Source: Biomphalaria glabrata (taxonomy: Eukaryota > Mollusca > Gastropoda > Planorbidae). From it: DNA of 64,000 nucleotides. Location of the stretch: the NCBI RefSeq assembly GCF_947242115.1, contig NC_074711.1, positions 59,679,809 to 59,743,808 of the forward strand, read 5' to 3'. Under the pieces are notes generated by a model that was given only the letters and a program-made list of their open reading frames with translations, made no database searches and was not told where the DNA came from. A program made the position numbers and the translations under genes. Below, one piece after another: positions 1-11,520 of the stretch (positions are counted from its first letter, which is position 1; the number at the start of each line of letters is the position of its first letter).

Positions 1-257
1 GAACTGTTGAACCCAGTGCAAGCCCGGAACGAGACGGAGAGGCCAGTGCAAGACTTGATACGGCGGAACGGTGTTATCGGAGAGATATTTGTTATCGCAG
101 AGCTATTTGTACTGTTCTACGTGCTGCCAATTGTACAGTATTGGCTGTTATTTATGGACATTAAACCTTTACGTTATTTTGGAGCCCTGACTTGTCAAGT
201 TCTTTAAGTTGGTGGTGTATGGTGCAGTTTGCAGAGAGCCTGGATAGTGAGATTCGT

Positions 258-261
<4 letters not shown>
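1..261 (+). mobile_element. LTR fragment (right end), cut by window edge
   Basis: This is the right-hand part of a long terminal repeat ending in CGTAACA at 261, followed by an AT microsatellite. It matches, in inverse orientation, the left part of the solo LTR at 61743-62498, with the same order of blocks by eye. The reading frame at 7-207 is an accident of the LTR and not a gene. The left end lies outside the window, so I cannot say whether it is solo or the end of a longer element. Confidence 0.75.
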
Positions 262-300
<39 letters not shown>

Positions 301-320
301 TATATATATATATATATACT
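262..320. repeat. (TA)n microsatellite
   Basis: Nearly pure TA dinucleotide run. It abuts the LTR end, consistent with insertion into an AT-rich target. Confidence 0.9.
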
Positions 321-1058
321 AGACATATGTTACCCGCGACCCGCGGGTCTTTATTTGCGCATTACTGTTGATATAGTCACTGAGAGTGTTTTGTAAACAA
401 TTAAACGAAATAATAATGTACTAAGTAAAGCGAATGTGTCAATGTAAAAATAGTGTGAATGAAGCTATGAAATCAAATTAAAACTTTTGCTTTTAGGCCT
501 ACATATATTTGATTAAAATTTGAGATGAATGAATATAGGCCTATCTCAACACTGCTACGCAACTTTAGCGAATAGTGAACGAATGTATTAAAAATGCTTT
601 AGAAAAACAAATTTGAATGTTAAATTGATTAAAATATCAAATAAATGGACAATAATTAGTATGTTTATGTGTTAAAGCACAAAACTATCTTTGCGAAAAG
701 AAGTTTTATCCTAGACCTAGGAATAGACTCAGTAGAGAGATGTGTTAATGTGTAACCAATTGGTATTGTCTAATGAAAGAATGTTCGCCAGGAAATCTGT
801 AGTCACAGATATCAGGAACTAATTTATGTAAAAAAAGCTTTTGAAACACAAAATTGAAGGTTAATTTTATTTTATAATAAATCAATGGATCTTCTTTTGT
901 ACTTTCATCTGCGCAAAATGTATTTTTCTTAAAATTAGATCTAGGTCTAAATCCTTTCGATCTTTTCTATGTCAACATTGTAAACAAAGCCTAGATCCAT
1001 AAATACTGCTATAACTCTAGGTTAGGCACTCAACGAATAGGCATGCAACTCAACACAG
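321..1058. other. AT-rich, no gene seen
   Basis: No coding region or recognisable repeat in this stretch on either strand. Confidence 0.5.
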
Positions 1059-1376
1059 TGTAACAGGAAATAAATACAGGTGTTTATTCACTAGGACAAA
1101 CACATAGCATCCTTCAGCTTCCTCAGAGTCTTTCTGCTAATTTACCAGTCCTTTAGACAGCAACCCGAATGTGGACCAACGACAGCCTTCCCCGCTTCGC
1201 TCCAGGTCCCTTCTACAACCTTCAGGCAGCACCAAAAGCTGGCTTCTTAGTTTCCAAACATTCAGACTCTTCACAATCCCTGATGCAATGTTATTATCTC
1301 TCTCCTAGTGTCTTCCTGTTTACGTTCACTAGTGCGCTAGTGCGCACCTCAAGCACTGGTGCAGGGCAGGGTTACA
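1059..1376 (-). mobile_element. possible short solo LTR
   Basis: Starts TGTAACAGG and ends GGGTTACA, an inverted terminal match of the TG...CA type. Read on the minus strand, an AATAAA-like signal lies shortly before the end, as in an LTR. I could not find a clean target duplication, so the call is tentative. The 74-residue frame inside has no recognisable domain. Confidence 0.4.
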
Positions 1377-1439
1377 ACAATACTATAGCTTGAATAGAGC
1401 CGGAGAACATTTTTTTTGAGGGTCTTAAGTTTGTTTTAG

Positions 1440-1605
1440 GGCTACAATACATACACTGCGGTCTAAGTTAGTACCCAAGGAACATTCTTGCCTAGTTTTA
1501 TCAAGATTGGTCAAGCGGTTTTGATGTCTATAAGTAACATACATACATACACCTCACATTCTACTTTATAATATATATATATATAATTAGATAGATAGAT
1601 AGATA
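1440..1605 (+). repeat. interspersed-repeat tail with microsatellites
   Basis: The phrase around 1483-1540 (ATTGGTCAAGCGGTTTTG followed by CATA repeats) resembles the 3' tails common in animal non-LTR elements. It is followed by (AT)n and (TAGA)n runs. The family is not identified. Confidence 0.4.
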
Positions 1606-1697
1606 AAGAAAGAGAAAAAGAGAAAGCTGTATAAAAACATATGTTTGTTAGTGTTTTCAGTGTACATTACATTGATTGTTTTACTACTACTAGTGTT

Positions 1698-2666
1698 TCA
1701 TTTGTTTTCGGGAATTTCATAAAGGAACCTAGTTATCCAATCCTCATTATTAAGATAGTAGGAATGGTCTGTTGCATACCATCTTTGTTTATCAAATAAA
1801 AAAAGACAATTGTAATCTCTTGATTTTCTATCAGATTGGATAAAAAAGTTATCCACTTTTTTTTTGCTATGTTCAAACATCCAGGTTCCTTCAGTTTCTT
1901 CATCATTGCCACCGACAAGGATCAAACGAATACCTCTAGATTTTCGGACGAAACCTTTAATGAACGAAAATTCGTCTCCATCATCAATTTCTGCCAGATA
2001 GCCCCCGTACAGAATACAGGTAGCCATACTTGCTGCCATGTTAGCGATCCGCTCATATTGCGATAAATAATAACGCTTGCCGTTATAAACATCAGAAATT
2101 TTAAAATAAGAGTGTTTTGATACATTAATTCTTGATTTCAAAGTTTCAAATTCTTGAATAGTACTATTCAGCAAAACATTGGTATTAAGTAAAGCATTTT
2201 TCAGCGTATCGACGTCTGATTGCATCGAGACAGATTCTTTTTTTTTTCGCTTCAAGTTTTTCAACAGAAAGTAGCATATTTCTTAGCGCACTTTCGCTGA
2301 AACCAGTGACATCAATTGTTTTTTTATCGGTAACACTATAGTCGTCCTCTCCAACTGCCTCACACGTGTACTCACCAGCTACTTCACTGAGTGGATAATA
2401 CCACTTCAAACTTAAGAAAGATTTAATGCCAGTATTAAGATAGCCTTGTCCAACAGCTTTGTCAGTAAGCATGATTAATTTATTGTTAGATTTGTCAATA
2501 GATGCCAATCTGACTTGTGTGTTTTCTTTACCAGAGGGTGTCTGAATTAGGCTGATTTTAGCCAATTTATACGATTCATCAGATTGAGTTTCCCAGGTGC
2601 AGTTAATCGTTAAAGTTTTGGTTTCACCAGATTGCACAAAATAGGTGTTTGCGACTAAAGAAAGAT
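1698..2666 (-). pseudogene. CREP-like immune lectin exon (IgSF + C-type lectin domain), frame-shifted
   Basis: Snail CREPs are secreted lectins related to the parasite-binding FREPs. Reading leftward, a good acceptor (TTTATTTTCAG) opens the exon at 2666. First comes an Ig-like domain with Cys in TINCTW and Cys in GEYTCEA about 70 residues later. Next is a short helical linker (VEKLEAKKK), then a C-type lectin-like domain containing GGYLAEIDD, ILVGG, EGTW and YNCLFLF, ending in a TGA at 1698. The Ig frame and the lectin frame are offset by one base, meeting at a run of ten A (plus-strand T at 2238-2247). Two cysteines of a standard lectin fold are absent: the C-terminal one is Tyr in RFLYE, and the residue pairing with YNC is missing. 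No signal-peptide exon was found upstream. It could be a pseudogene, a slippage-expressed gene, or a homopolymer sequencing error in a live gene. Confidence 0.75.
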
Positions 2667-2706
2667 CTGAAAATAAATAATAGTACATATGTAGAATTAA
2701 AATCAT

Positions 2707-3429
2707 GAGCGTAAAATCTGGTCAAGAATGTAATTAGAGAAAGTAAAACAAAATTGTTGGAAAGAGTTTTAAGTTTTTATTTCTAATAGAGTAATTATAG
2801 TTTAGATTTTAGAGCACAATTGTTTAGAGCATAATATGAAGGTTATTTTTATTAACTAATGAAATGAATGACTATATTTTATATTTTCATGTGTCAATGT
2901 AAAACCTGTGTAAAACCTATTTTTGGGGGGATTCGAATAAAAAAACGCATATTTTGAGGTTTCTACAGCTCATTATCCTGCTAAATCTCTATTAAAATGT
3001 TTTAGGTCAAACATCAAATCAGTTATTCACTGCGCCTTACTAACGAAGCACAGAATCTGATAGAAAACAGAAACTTTAATTTTACTTTAGTGTATTATAG
3101 GAGCGTACTAATTCCCTTTTGGCTACACTCATGGAACTTAGTGATTGGAGCATTATTTTTCTTTTTATTAGAAGGGGGTTTAGATTAACCCCTCCCTTGG
3201 CTCTTGGAATTTGTTCATGTATTTTTTTGAAAGGGTCTGTAACCTACATTCATGGAATTTAAAGACTATAATTTTCATTAGTTTTTATTAATAGGGTGTT
3301 TTAAACTCTACTAGATGTTTTATTAAAAATGTTATATTTTAACGTTAAAATTATACTCAAAACCATTGTTTGTTTGTTTGTTTTACATGTTTCGGATGTT
3401 CCTTCAGAGTTGAAGATAATTACTTCCTA
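2707..3429. other. AT-rich, no gene seen
   Basis: Contains only low-complexity AT sequence and short near-repeats (ACTCATGGAA / ATTCATGGAA at about 3128 and 3251). The signal-peptide exon of the lectin gene might lie here or further right, but none is recognisable. Confidence 0.4.
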
Positions 3430-3545
3430 GTCCAAACCTCCCTAAGGACGACGGGGGATGGGAGTGGGCAGGGTTTGAACCCGGGACCATCGATAAATCT
3501 GAACGACAGTCCAACGCGCAAACCGCATGACCAGGCAGCCATCCC
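3425..3545 (-). repeat. tRNA-derived SINE fragment
   Basis: On the minus strand it shows the polymerase III B-box style GGTTCAAACCC region preceded by a tRNA-like 5' part (GGCTGCCTGGTCATGCGG). This is the head of a tRNA-like SINE. The frame at 3370-3552 is a chance reading of it. Confidence 0.6.
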
Positions 3546-3606
3546 TTTGTAGGAGGCTTGTAATCTCTAACCAATTATTATTATAGCTTTTATATATTAT
3601 TATTAT

Positions 3607-3835
3607 AGCTTTTATATAGCGCTACTTTCATGCTTATAACATGCTCAGAGCGATATGGTCCTGTCTCATTTGTGGACCAGTGGGGGGAGGGGTATCTAGG
3701 AGAAAGTTTCCCATGCTACCTTTAGGCGCTCAGTAAACACAACTCTGCCCGAGTCGGGTGTCGAACCTCGAGCCCCCTCCATAGGAAGCCAAGCCAAGCC
3801 AAGTTCAAGCATTCTCGACCACGCCTCCCATTTGC
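3607..3835 (-). repeat. tRNA-like SINE, second type
   Basis: On the minus strand a tRNA-like head (GGGAGGCGTGGTCGAGAATG) and B-box (GGTTCGACACC) are followed by a body of about 150 bp containing CTGAGCGCC and ending near TATAGCGC. The sequence AAGCCAAGCC is locally tandem-repeated. Confidence 0.6.
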
Positions 3836-4309
3836 TACGCTCATAGATTACGGACTGTATTTTGCTTTAGTTTTATTTTGAAGATGTTTTTTTTTTAACT
3901 CAAAACTCTCTGGATGTGGGGTTTTAAACGTAAAATCGTCTGGTTATATGGGGGTTTAACTCTAAAGAAAACTTTTCTTCTCCATAGTAGCCAAAAGGAA
4001 TATATGATATAGATTTACATAATGTAGCAGTCTTAAAACTTGATTTTTACTTGAACTAGAAAGAATATCAGGAACTATGAACTACAAACTATCAACAACA
4101 ACAAAATGATACAAAAAAGAAGAGACGTGCTTGTGTCGAAAGTGTTAGCGATACAGATGTATTGTTCGACTAACGACTTGTTATCACAGAATACAAAGAT
4201 TTATTGATGCTATTATTAGTGTATTGTTAATATTCATATGCATTCAATGAACTGATGGATATGAAGATTTAATTAAATCCTAAGTATCATTTACAAAGAC
4301 CGAATCTAG
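3836..4309. other. AT-rich, no gene seen
   Basis: No coding signal or recognised repeat. Confidence 0.4.
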
Positions 4310-4625
4310 AATCAAGAGATTAGAAACAGGATTAATGCATCAATTGGACTCCACGTGACCTGCTAACCACAGTTAAAAAAACAACTCTATGGCCACATCA
4401 CAAGGTCCTCAGGGCTCGCAAAGACCTTCCTTCAAGGAACAGTACAAGGAAGAAGAAGAAGAGGAAGTCTGAGAAAGCGATGGAAAGACAACATCAAAGA
4501 ATTGACATGCCTGTCAGTGAATGAAAAGGTATCAAATGCCAAGGACAGACAGGAATAGAGAAAGTTGGTGCACAGATCTTGTGTGGTGCCCCAACGGTCC
4601 AACAGATAAAGGGAATAGAAGAAGG
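4310..4625 (+). mobile_element. LINE 3'-end fragment
   Basis: Degenerate C-terminal tail of a non-LTR retrotransposon reverse transcriptase. Pieces read like the family phrase LLTTV..-LYGHITRSS-AKTFLQGTVQG-GRRRGRQ-W-DNIKE, with several frame changes. It matches the tail of the LINE copy at 49785-50588 and is 5'-truncated as usual for LINEs. Confidence 0.65.
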
Positions 4626-4889
4626 TGAAGGCGAAGTTAAATGTGAACCTGTGGCCTAACAGATGTTATTGAATGATGATCTAATTGATGTGATATTTCG
4701 TAAAGGATTATTGTCTTATTTAAATTCTCAATAAATAAAACCTTTCCCTTTAGTAAAGTATTTCGTTTATATAGTATGACTCTGTAGTTCACGTCTATAG
4801 TATCAAACACTGCTTATTAATTGTTGTTTTAAATTGAGTTCCACTTGTATGCATTACTAAAAAAAAAATTTCTTTTAAAAAAATGTAAA
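4626..4889. other. AT-rich, no gene seen
   Basis: No coding signal. Ends in A- and T-rich runs before the next repeat. Confidence 0.4.
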
Positions 4890-5136
4890 CATTTTATTTT
4901 TTTTGTAAATATCAGTGGTCTGTGGGACAGAGATGACTCAACTCCCATTTAGAAAAGAAAAAAGTAGACTTTGCATCAGAACTTTGAAAGGTCTAAAATA
5001 TCAAGATGCCGTATTTCCCATATCTTTGTTTTTTATTTTACGAGATCTAAACGGGACGGATGGACGGACAAACAGACAGACAGAACACACAAAACTAATA
5101 TCGTCTATTCCCCTTTCGTGGGCCGCTAAGAATACA
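4890..5136 (+). repeat. dispersed repeat family R1, copy 1
   Basis: Shares a common core with 59530-59710 and, inverted, with 63545-63720: GCATCAGAACTTTGAAAGGT, then ACGAGAT, a GACGGACGGACA run, CACACAAAACTAATA, and a TTCCCCTTT...GGCCGCTAA end. No coding capacity. The class is unknown (SINE-like or a non-autonomous DNA element). Confidence 0.7.
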
Positions 5137-5777
5137 GGTTAAAACTATTTTTTTTTTGCCTAAACGAAAATCCCCTCAAATACGAAGACATTTTTTTTTC
5201 ATATTTAGATTTTAGATCTTCAGATAATACCAGCACCTGTTAAGTACCCAATAGTATTGACTGAGACATAATTTGAATCATTACGGAATTTCAACAAAAT
5301 TCACCAATTTCTTTAAGCTGTTGTTCGATGTCTCATCATGCCAAGTACTACACAATGGTAGGTGGCCAACCATTGTCAAGTAAAAACAGGAGTAAACTGA
5401 GATGAATGGTTTCGCCCTTGATATTTGTGTTGGTGATTGATTGATTGATTGACGGACCGCTAGACAATAATAGAGGACAATAATAATACACGGAGAGTCA
5501 CTAAATCAAATATAAAAAAACTCCACAGACTTTTGTTAACAAATGCCTACGCCGGATATTAGGAATTAGGTGGCCGGAAAAGATAACTACTGTCAATTAG
5601 TGGGAGAGAACTAGACAAAAGCCCATAGCCCATGATTTCAAAAAGCCAAAGTGGAACTGCACAGGTCACACCCTAAGAAAACCAGCTACCAATGTTGCAA
5701 TGCAGACACTTGATTGGAATCCGACAAGAAAGAGGAAAGTGGGCTGGACCATTACATTTGGAAGATGCATATATATA
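5137..5777. other. AT-rich, no gene seen
   Basis: Scattered low-complexity runs (TTGATTGATTGATTGA at about 5435). The stretch at 5500-5760 looks like degraded LINE sequence, but I cannot place it in a family. Confidence 0.35.
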
Positions 5778-6042
5778 TGTAGTGGAGTGGATACCTTTTC
5801 AGGAAACACCGGCCACCCCGATATCCACGTGACCCTTCCCCCTGGATAGCACCTTGTGTCCGCGCATAAAGAGGCAGACCAACGTGGGCACTGTCCATTC
5901 GACCGGCATTTCTTATCGCTGTAATGTCCGTATGTTACTGGACCTAAGTCGTCTCCACTCCCTTTTGTGCTTGGTTCTACACCAGGGGTGGGCAACCTTT
6001 TTGTATCGAGGGCCGCATTAACAAAATTTTGGGAATGGGGGG

Positions 6043-6079
<37 letters not shown>

Positions 6080-8158
6080 CGTGTGTGTATACTTACAACT
6101 TAGAAAAATATGCTAGTTAACTGTATAATGTCTTTTAATTCATATTTATACTGTATTATACATTCACTTCTCCTTTTTTCACATTCCAAATTGAGGAATT
6201 ACTAGAGTTAGCAATTTCTGAAACCAATTTAACGATTTTTTTAAAATTTGCTATTGTCTTTTCATATTACAACATTTCTCCACAAATGTACAGTTGTACT
6301 TAATGTGAGGAATTTAACTATTTACACTCGTGCGTAATGTTCCTGAATTGTGGAACTAGCTTTCTAGTTGTTATACTTATGACTGCTGTCAAATTATAAT
6401 CATTCACCATCGACCTGTGATTACACTTGTTTATTTTCCACAAGAAAAATACTTGTTCACATATGTATGTGTACCAAAATAATGTTAAAACTTAGCTGCA
6501 AAGTTTTTTTTTAAGTGTGGAAATACAGCTTCTGGCACCCATTAAGCTACCGTGGAAGTACTGACTTAAACTTCTCTTACAGGTTATAATTTGCATGGCG
6601 TTATGTTCTCTGGAGCTGAATCAGCTTCTGCACTAAATGGTGAGCTGATGGTATTGAAAACTGGTTCTTGACGTCTTAAAATTTGCCTTCATAAATTTCA
6701 TAATTAAGGAATCCAAATAAGTCTGGTAATATTAACCATTTCACTAGAAATATTTTCACCTTTCAACAAAGGAAAATTACAAAATCTATTTTCCCCTGCT
6801 GGCCTGGAGAAATTGGAAAGCCTTGTTTGAAAAGATTTAACTTGCATTACTTAAGCAAGCAGCCCATTGCAATAGCTACCATGAAAAACATAAAATGTCT
6901 TCCACTCTTCATTAGAAATATTAGTTTCAAAGTCACAGTCAATATCCTTCTTAGAATATGGACATTTCTTCTTTGAGAATTTATATTCTTCTCATTACCT
7001 TGCCCTTGCTAAGCCAGCGGATGCATCGGAATATTTAGTTTATATATCTACAAGTACTTTTCTATACTGCCTGTGGTTATGACCGTAAGTCTGATGTTTT
7101 TATTGAGGAATTCCAGTTTCCATAATAGCAAGAGAATTCATGCAGCTTTGTGCAAACTTTTCTGTTTAGAGTTTATGGTTGGGATATTCTTTAAAAAAAA
7201 AAGTTTTTTCTCAGTCAAAGATCGAGCTTTATCAGTTGTTACACTTGCCATCTTGTTCCAATCATACCCAACACTCAACACAGTTCTTCAAAGCATTGAA
7301 GAAATACTGGCCTGAGATTGTGTCTTTGACTTTATATAATGAGAGAGTTTCGATAATTTGTAGGGAAATTTAGAATTATTTTTAATAGATTAGCATTTTT
7401 ATATGTATATACTGTAGGTATTCGCGGGCCGCATAAAACACTTCAGCGGACCGCATGTGGCCCGCGGGTCGTAATTTGCCCACCCCTGTTCTACACCATG
7501 TGTTCACGTATGGCTGCAGGTAATCACATTTTACTTATTCATATTGTAGATTGTAATTTTAATTAGTAGTTTATATAGAATATCACTACCGCGGTTTTTG
7601 TTCATGTTGGACTATTCTTATTTTTAGAAGCCAGCATGTAGATGAATTCATTTATTGAAATGCGTACCTGTAGTATTCTATATATAATGTTAACTGTAGA
7701 TCTTGTAAATGTATTTTTACAACAAGTGTTTAGATACTAGCTTTTAAGAAACATTGTATTTGTGAGTGTATAGATTTGTTCTATTTAATTGTTATAGTTT
7801 TTTGTAAGGGAAGTAAAGAGCGAAACTCTTCAAACAATGTATATTAGTTTTATGTAGAACAACTAGTTGATTTATTTTTAGAGAACTATATTTTCATTTA
7901 TTTTTATAATGTTTTTGCTGTTCCATATCTCTCTTGTGTTTGTAAAAGAGATGATTGGTTCACACCATAAGATTTTCTTTTAGTTTTTCGTTAGATCTAG
8001 TATTTAGGCCTATTAATTATGTTTAGTTTATGTTCATTTGTAATTGTGTTTTATGTTTGCCTTTGGCAGGTCTTTAGTGTATAATAAAGTTTGGAATCGT
8101 CCTACGAGTTGCCTTCGTCATTTAGAATTTAGTTGTCTTCTGTGACAAACCCACCACA
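5778..8158 (+). mobile_element. probable solo LTR split by a hAT transposon
   Basis: Begins TGTAGTGG and ends CCACCACA (imperfect inverted match, TG...CA), with AT-repeat flanks on both sides. AATAAAG at about 8083 fits an LTR polyadenylation signal. Removing the hAT insertion at 5983-7488 and its duplicated target leaves about 0.87 kb. The AT flanks make the target duplication uninformative. No second LTR or internal region is seen. Confidence 0.5.
5983..7488 (-). mobile_element. hAT DNA transposon, degenerate
   Basis: Terminal inverted repeats CAGGGGTGGGCAA / TTGCCCACCCCTG are flanked by a perfect 8-bp duplication TTCTACAC (5975-5982 and 7489-7496), diagnostic of hAT. The subterminal GGGCCGC motif occurs at both ends. 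The minus strand keeps scraps of transposase, clearest at about 7205-7260 (MASVTTDKARSLTE, the family's TDGA-type segment). It is otherwise broken by stops and frame changes, and at 1.5 kb it is internally deleted relative to an autonomous hAT. Confidence 0.9.
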
Positions 8159-8159
8159 T

Positions 8160-8500
8160 ATATATATATATATCCTCCTTCGTGGTCGAAGATAAGCACA
8201 TTACTCATTTCCCATGGACTCGAAGATGACTGTAAAATCTGAGCCTTGCTATGAAAAGCCGACCGCATGCGTGCCCTGGGTGGGTTAGGTCAGTTGCAGA
8301 TTGGCCTGAATCTTCTCTCAGCTTTTTGTTGGCAGATGTCAGTTATCAGTGAAGGATACTGGGATGACATGGGAGCAGATGAAAAAAGCTGCTCAGAACC
8401 GAGTTTGGAGGAGAGGGGTGGTTGCGGTCCTAAGCAACCCTGGGAGCTTACAGGATTAAGTAAAGGCCAAGTCATTAAGCACACTACTTCTTAGTAAACA
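8160..8500 (+). mobile_element. LINE tail fragment
   Basis: The stretch at 8360-8460 encodes the C-terminal LINE phrase WEQMKKAAQNRVWRRGVV, typical of the end of a non-LTR reverse transcriptase ORF. The preceding 150 bp read as a different repeat fragment. An (AT)n run at 8159-8172 adjoins the solo LTR. Confidence 0.55.
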
Positions 8501-8509
8501 GAAAAATGT

Positions 8510-8757
8510 CCATTTCAAATCTTGCGGTCTATAGGGCAGATAATGTTTAGATCATCTTTGTTCATTGACCCACTATTACCGAGGATGTCATGTGGCCAGC
8601 ACAACAGCCAACTAATGCCATGTACCCATTAGAGCTGGGTGGACTCAGAGGCGCCCCAAAGATCGCAAAAAATAAAATCCCAAGTCTACACCAGGATTCG
8701 AACCCAGAACGCTCTGGTTCAGAATCCCAGCGCTTTGCCACTCAGCCACCGTATTTC
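8510..8757 (-). repeat. tRNA-derived SINE, near full length
   Basis: Minus-strand order: tRNA-like head ending in GGTGGCTGAGTGGCAAAGCG (A-box region), B-box GGTTCGAATCC, then the body phrase TCTTTGGGGCGCCTCTGAG. After that come TAATGGGTACATGGC and, near the end, GCCCTATAGACCGCAAG. The same order is seen in the plus-strand copy at 52245-52510. Confidence 0.8.
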
Positions 8758-9717
8758 CCTATTTCATTTTAAAAGTTAGATATGTTTTTGTATTCGAATG
8801 TAACAAACAAAACAAGAATAAACTGTTTCCAACAGAAGTACTTAAAAAAAAACATACGCCCGTTAAGATCATTGCAAGGCATCTCATTCAGTGACATCCA
8901 ACATAAGACCAACATAAGACCAAATAAAAACTCTTCATTGTTCTATAATTCCTATAAAAGAAAGAGAAAAAAAATGTTAAAGGTAAAACTGATGTTCCAT
9001 TTAATACTTTTATAAGTTTAATGTATTTGCATAGGATTCTATAAACCAATGTGATTAACACAACTCATTTAATTTAATTTTTATTTTATTTTTTGAAATA
9101 TTCTGATATAGCAGTAAATTTATTCAACTTATGATACGCAGAAAATAAAAATTAAAAAAAATGACCTTAATTTTTTTTGCCACAACCATATGATGTCGTT
9201 TAAAAAGTCTGCAAATAAAAGGAAATTTGTATATTAACATTAATAGATAGCATGCATATGTAACTTCTGTGACCATTACTGTTTTTCGTGCCTTATTTTG
9301 TGATGAGCTAATGTTTATGATAGTGTTTACAATACAATTCTTGTTTTTCTTTAGCGTACAATGGCATTAACAAAATCGCTTACCAAAAAAATGTAAAATG
9401 ACTAAAAACAAACCCACTGAAAAACTTCTATAATTTTTTTTTATTTTTTTTTATGAACTCCTTAAAAACAAAAACTTATTCCCACTACAGCACTACTTGA
9501 CGTATATTCTTACAAAACCACTGAAATAATAACACTGCACAACGTCATCGAAATACAACATACTGATAGAACTGAACAACTGAACTTTTCTGTCTTCTTA
9601 ACTTCAACTTAACTTGCACTAAGAGTTGACTTCAAAGATACAAAGTACTCACATTTATTTACAACTTATGGACCCGAAACAACTCAACCTTTTTTTCAAA
9701 AATGTATTTCTAGTATC
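8758..9717. other. AT-rich, no gene seen
   Basis: Very AT-rich with poly-A and poly-T runs. The stretch 9480-9700 is somewhat more complex and may be a piece of an old LTR, but I cannot show ends. Confidence 0.35.
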
Positions 9718-9852
9718 CTAGAAACTTCTATTCTAAATATTTGGCTATTTAGTTATGATCTTCTAGAAACTTCTATTCTAAATATTTGGCTATTTAGTTA
9801 TGATCTTCTAGAAACTTCTATTCTAAATATTTGGCTATTTAGTTATGCTTCT
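9718..9852 (+). repeat. 45-bp tandem repeat, three copies
   Basis: Three nearly identical 45-bp units beginning CTAGAAACTTCTATTCTAAA. Confidence 0.95.
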
Positions 9853-10189
9853 AGAGACGGATGTTTGCGACTTTTTGTTTTCCTGACCTCTTTCTCTGAT
9901 ACGTCAATATCATTAAAACGTGCTTACTCCTGCGACATTTTGGACCTGACCCCCATTTCTCGAAATAAATAGAGGTCACAGTATCGATACGTGACAACGT
10001 CAATGTAAGAAATGTATTTAATAAAGTCACACTACGGATTTCTGAACTCAGAGCTGATGGGCTGCTGTGAAGGACATGGTGAAGAAAACAAAAATTCTGA
10101 AATATTTAGATGTGGTGACTCACTGTTAGCGGCGGATCATGGTCAGATATAAATCGTGTAAAAAGTGAGATTATTTTTAAATCTTATCA
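9853..10189. other. no gene seen
   Basis: Mixed sequence with AATAAAG at about 10019. No recognised element. Confidence 0.35.
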
Positions 10190-10345
10190 ACTCACTCTGT
10201 CTGTCTAGTACACATTTTGCACACGTTATTTCACCTACACCACAATGCTTGGAACAAGTTGAACATTTACACAATTATTCATTGTCCCTGACAACACAAA
10301 AACAAATTTACAAATTATTTTATCAAGGAAAGGTAAAATAATTAA
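10190..10345 (+). repeat. dispersed repeat family R2, copy 1
   Basis: Phrase order CAACTCACTCTGTCTGTCT, GTACACATTTTGCACACG, TTATTTC, then ACACAATTATTCATTGT and GACAACACAA. The same order recurs at 41735-41885 and 55818-55945 and inverted at 60885-60985. A short echo of the first phrase occurs at about 10519. Confidence 0.65.
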
Positions 10346-10640
10346 TTTTGTTTTATGTGCAGACCATTCTATCTAATGGGATATAAGCTTTTTATACAAA
10401 TTTAGATTTCAATTTAAAATGTGAAATTAACAAAAGCTAACGATAAGACCCTTAATATTCTTAAACATTTGTCTATCTCAATATTCAATTTTCACTCAAG
10501 CAACTTTGAACAAAACTTAACTCATTCTGTCTGTCAATCTGGTACATGTTTTATAGTTATTTAAGTAATAGTACAGAGAAGAAATACGGGAGGACTTTCC
10601 AGGTGTGCTCGTTATTTAGCTTCGAACATAACACGAAAAT

Positions 10641-11150
10641 CTTTGGATACGAGCCATCAGAAAGTCCTTGGATACGAGTCATCAGAAAGTCTTTGGATAC
10701 GAGCCATCAGAAAGTCTTTGGATACGAGCCATCAGAAAGTCTTTGGATACGAGCCATCAGAAAGTCCTTGGATACGAGCCATCAGAAAGTCTTTGGATAC
10801 GAGCCATCAGAAAGTCTTTGGATACGAGCCATCAGAAAGTCTTTGGATACGAGCCATCAGAAAGTCCTTGGATACGAGCCATCAGAAAGTCTTTGGATAC
10901 GAGCCATCAGAAAGTCTTTGGATACGAGCCATCAGAAAGTCCTTGGATACGAGCCATCAGAAAGTCTTTGGATACGAGCCATCAGAAAGTCTTTGGAGAC
11001 GAGCCATCAGAAAGTCTTTGGATACTAACCATCAGAAATTCTTACAGTAAGAGTTATCAAGAATTCTTTGGATAGGAGACATTGGAATACTTTTGATACA
11101 AGCCATCAAAAAATCTTTGAATACGAACCACTAGAAAGTCTTTGGATAGC
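10641..11150 (+). repeat. 25-bp minisatellite, about 16 good copies then decaying
   Basis: Unit GAGCCATCAGAAAGTCTTTG plus GATAC, mostly varying by one T/C. Copies decay after about 11035. Because 25 is not a multiple of 3 and the unit lacks stops, all three forward frames stay open (10546-11075) and read the same 25-residue periodic peptide (ESLWIRAIRKSLDTSHQKVF...). These frames are a consequence of the repeat; there is no sign of a gene. Confidence 0.95.
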
Positions 11151-11520
11151 GATGTATCAAATAAAAAATGATTAAATACCTTTAAAGAATGAACAGTGTA
11201 GAAAGGCCAATCGAAAGGAAGATATCATGTGTCTGAATTTCAAAGAGTCTTCGATATTTCATAGACGAAAAAAAAAGAAAACTCAGAAATACAAAACAGT
11301 TTACTATAATTTTTATGGTCAAGTGCTAATCAATCCAACACTTAACAAAGAATACATTAGGCTTGGTGTGTACTACACATTATAACAAATGAAATAAGGA
11401 TTCCATATGTTTTTGATTCTTAAGTTTTACAATAGAGACGGCGGGGAAGGATAGAGAGAAACAGAGGTAGACAGAACGAAACATCCATCAGCATGTCTCT
11501 ACAACAACATGTTGAGAGAC
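11151..11520. other. AT-rich, no gene seen
   Basis: Unique-looking AT-rich sequence between the minisatellite and the satellite. Confidence 0.4.

Noticed and set aside
5666-5995. 109-codon minus frame
   Set aside because: Spans the edge of the solo LTR and the hAT terminus; no domain.
10641-11035. Short regular repeats resembling a CRISPR array
   Set aside because: Units are directly adjacent with no spacers, and the DNA is animal; it is a minisatellite. The same applies to the 19-bp and 12-bp arrays.
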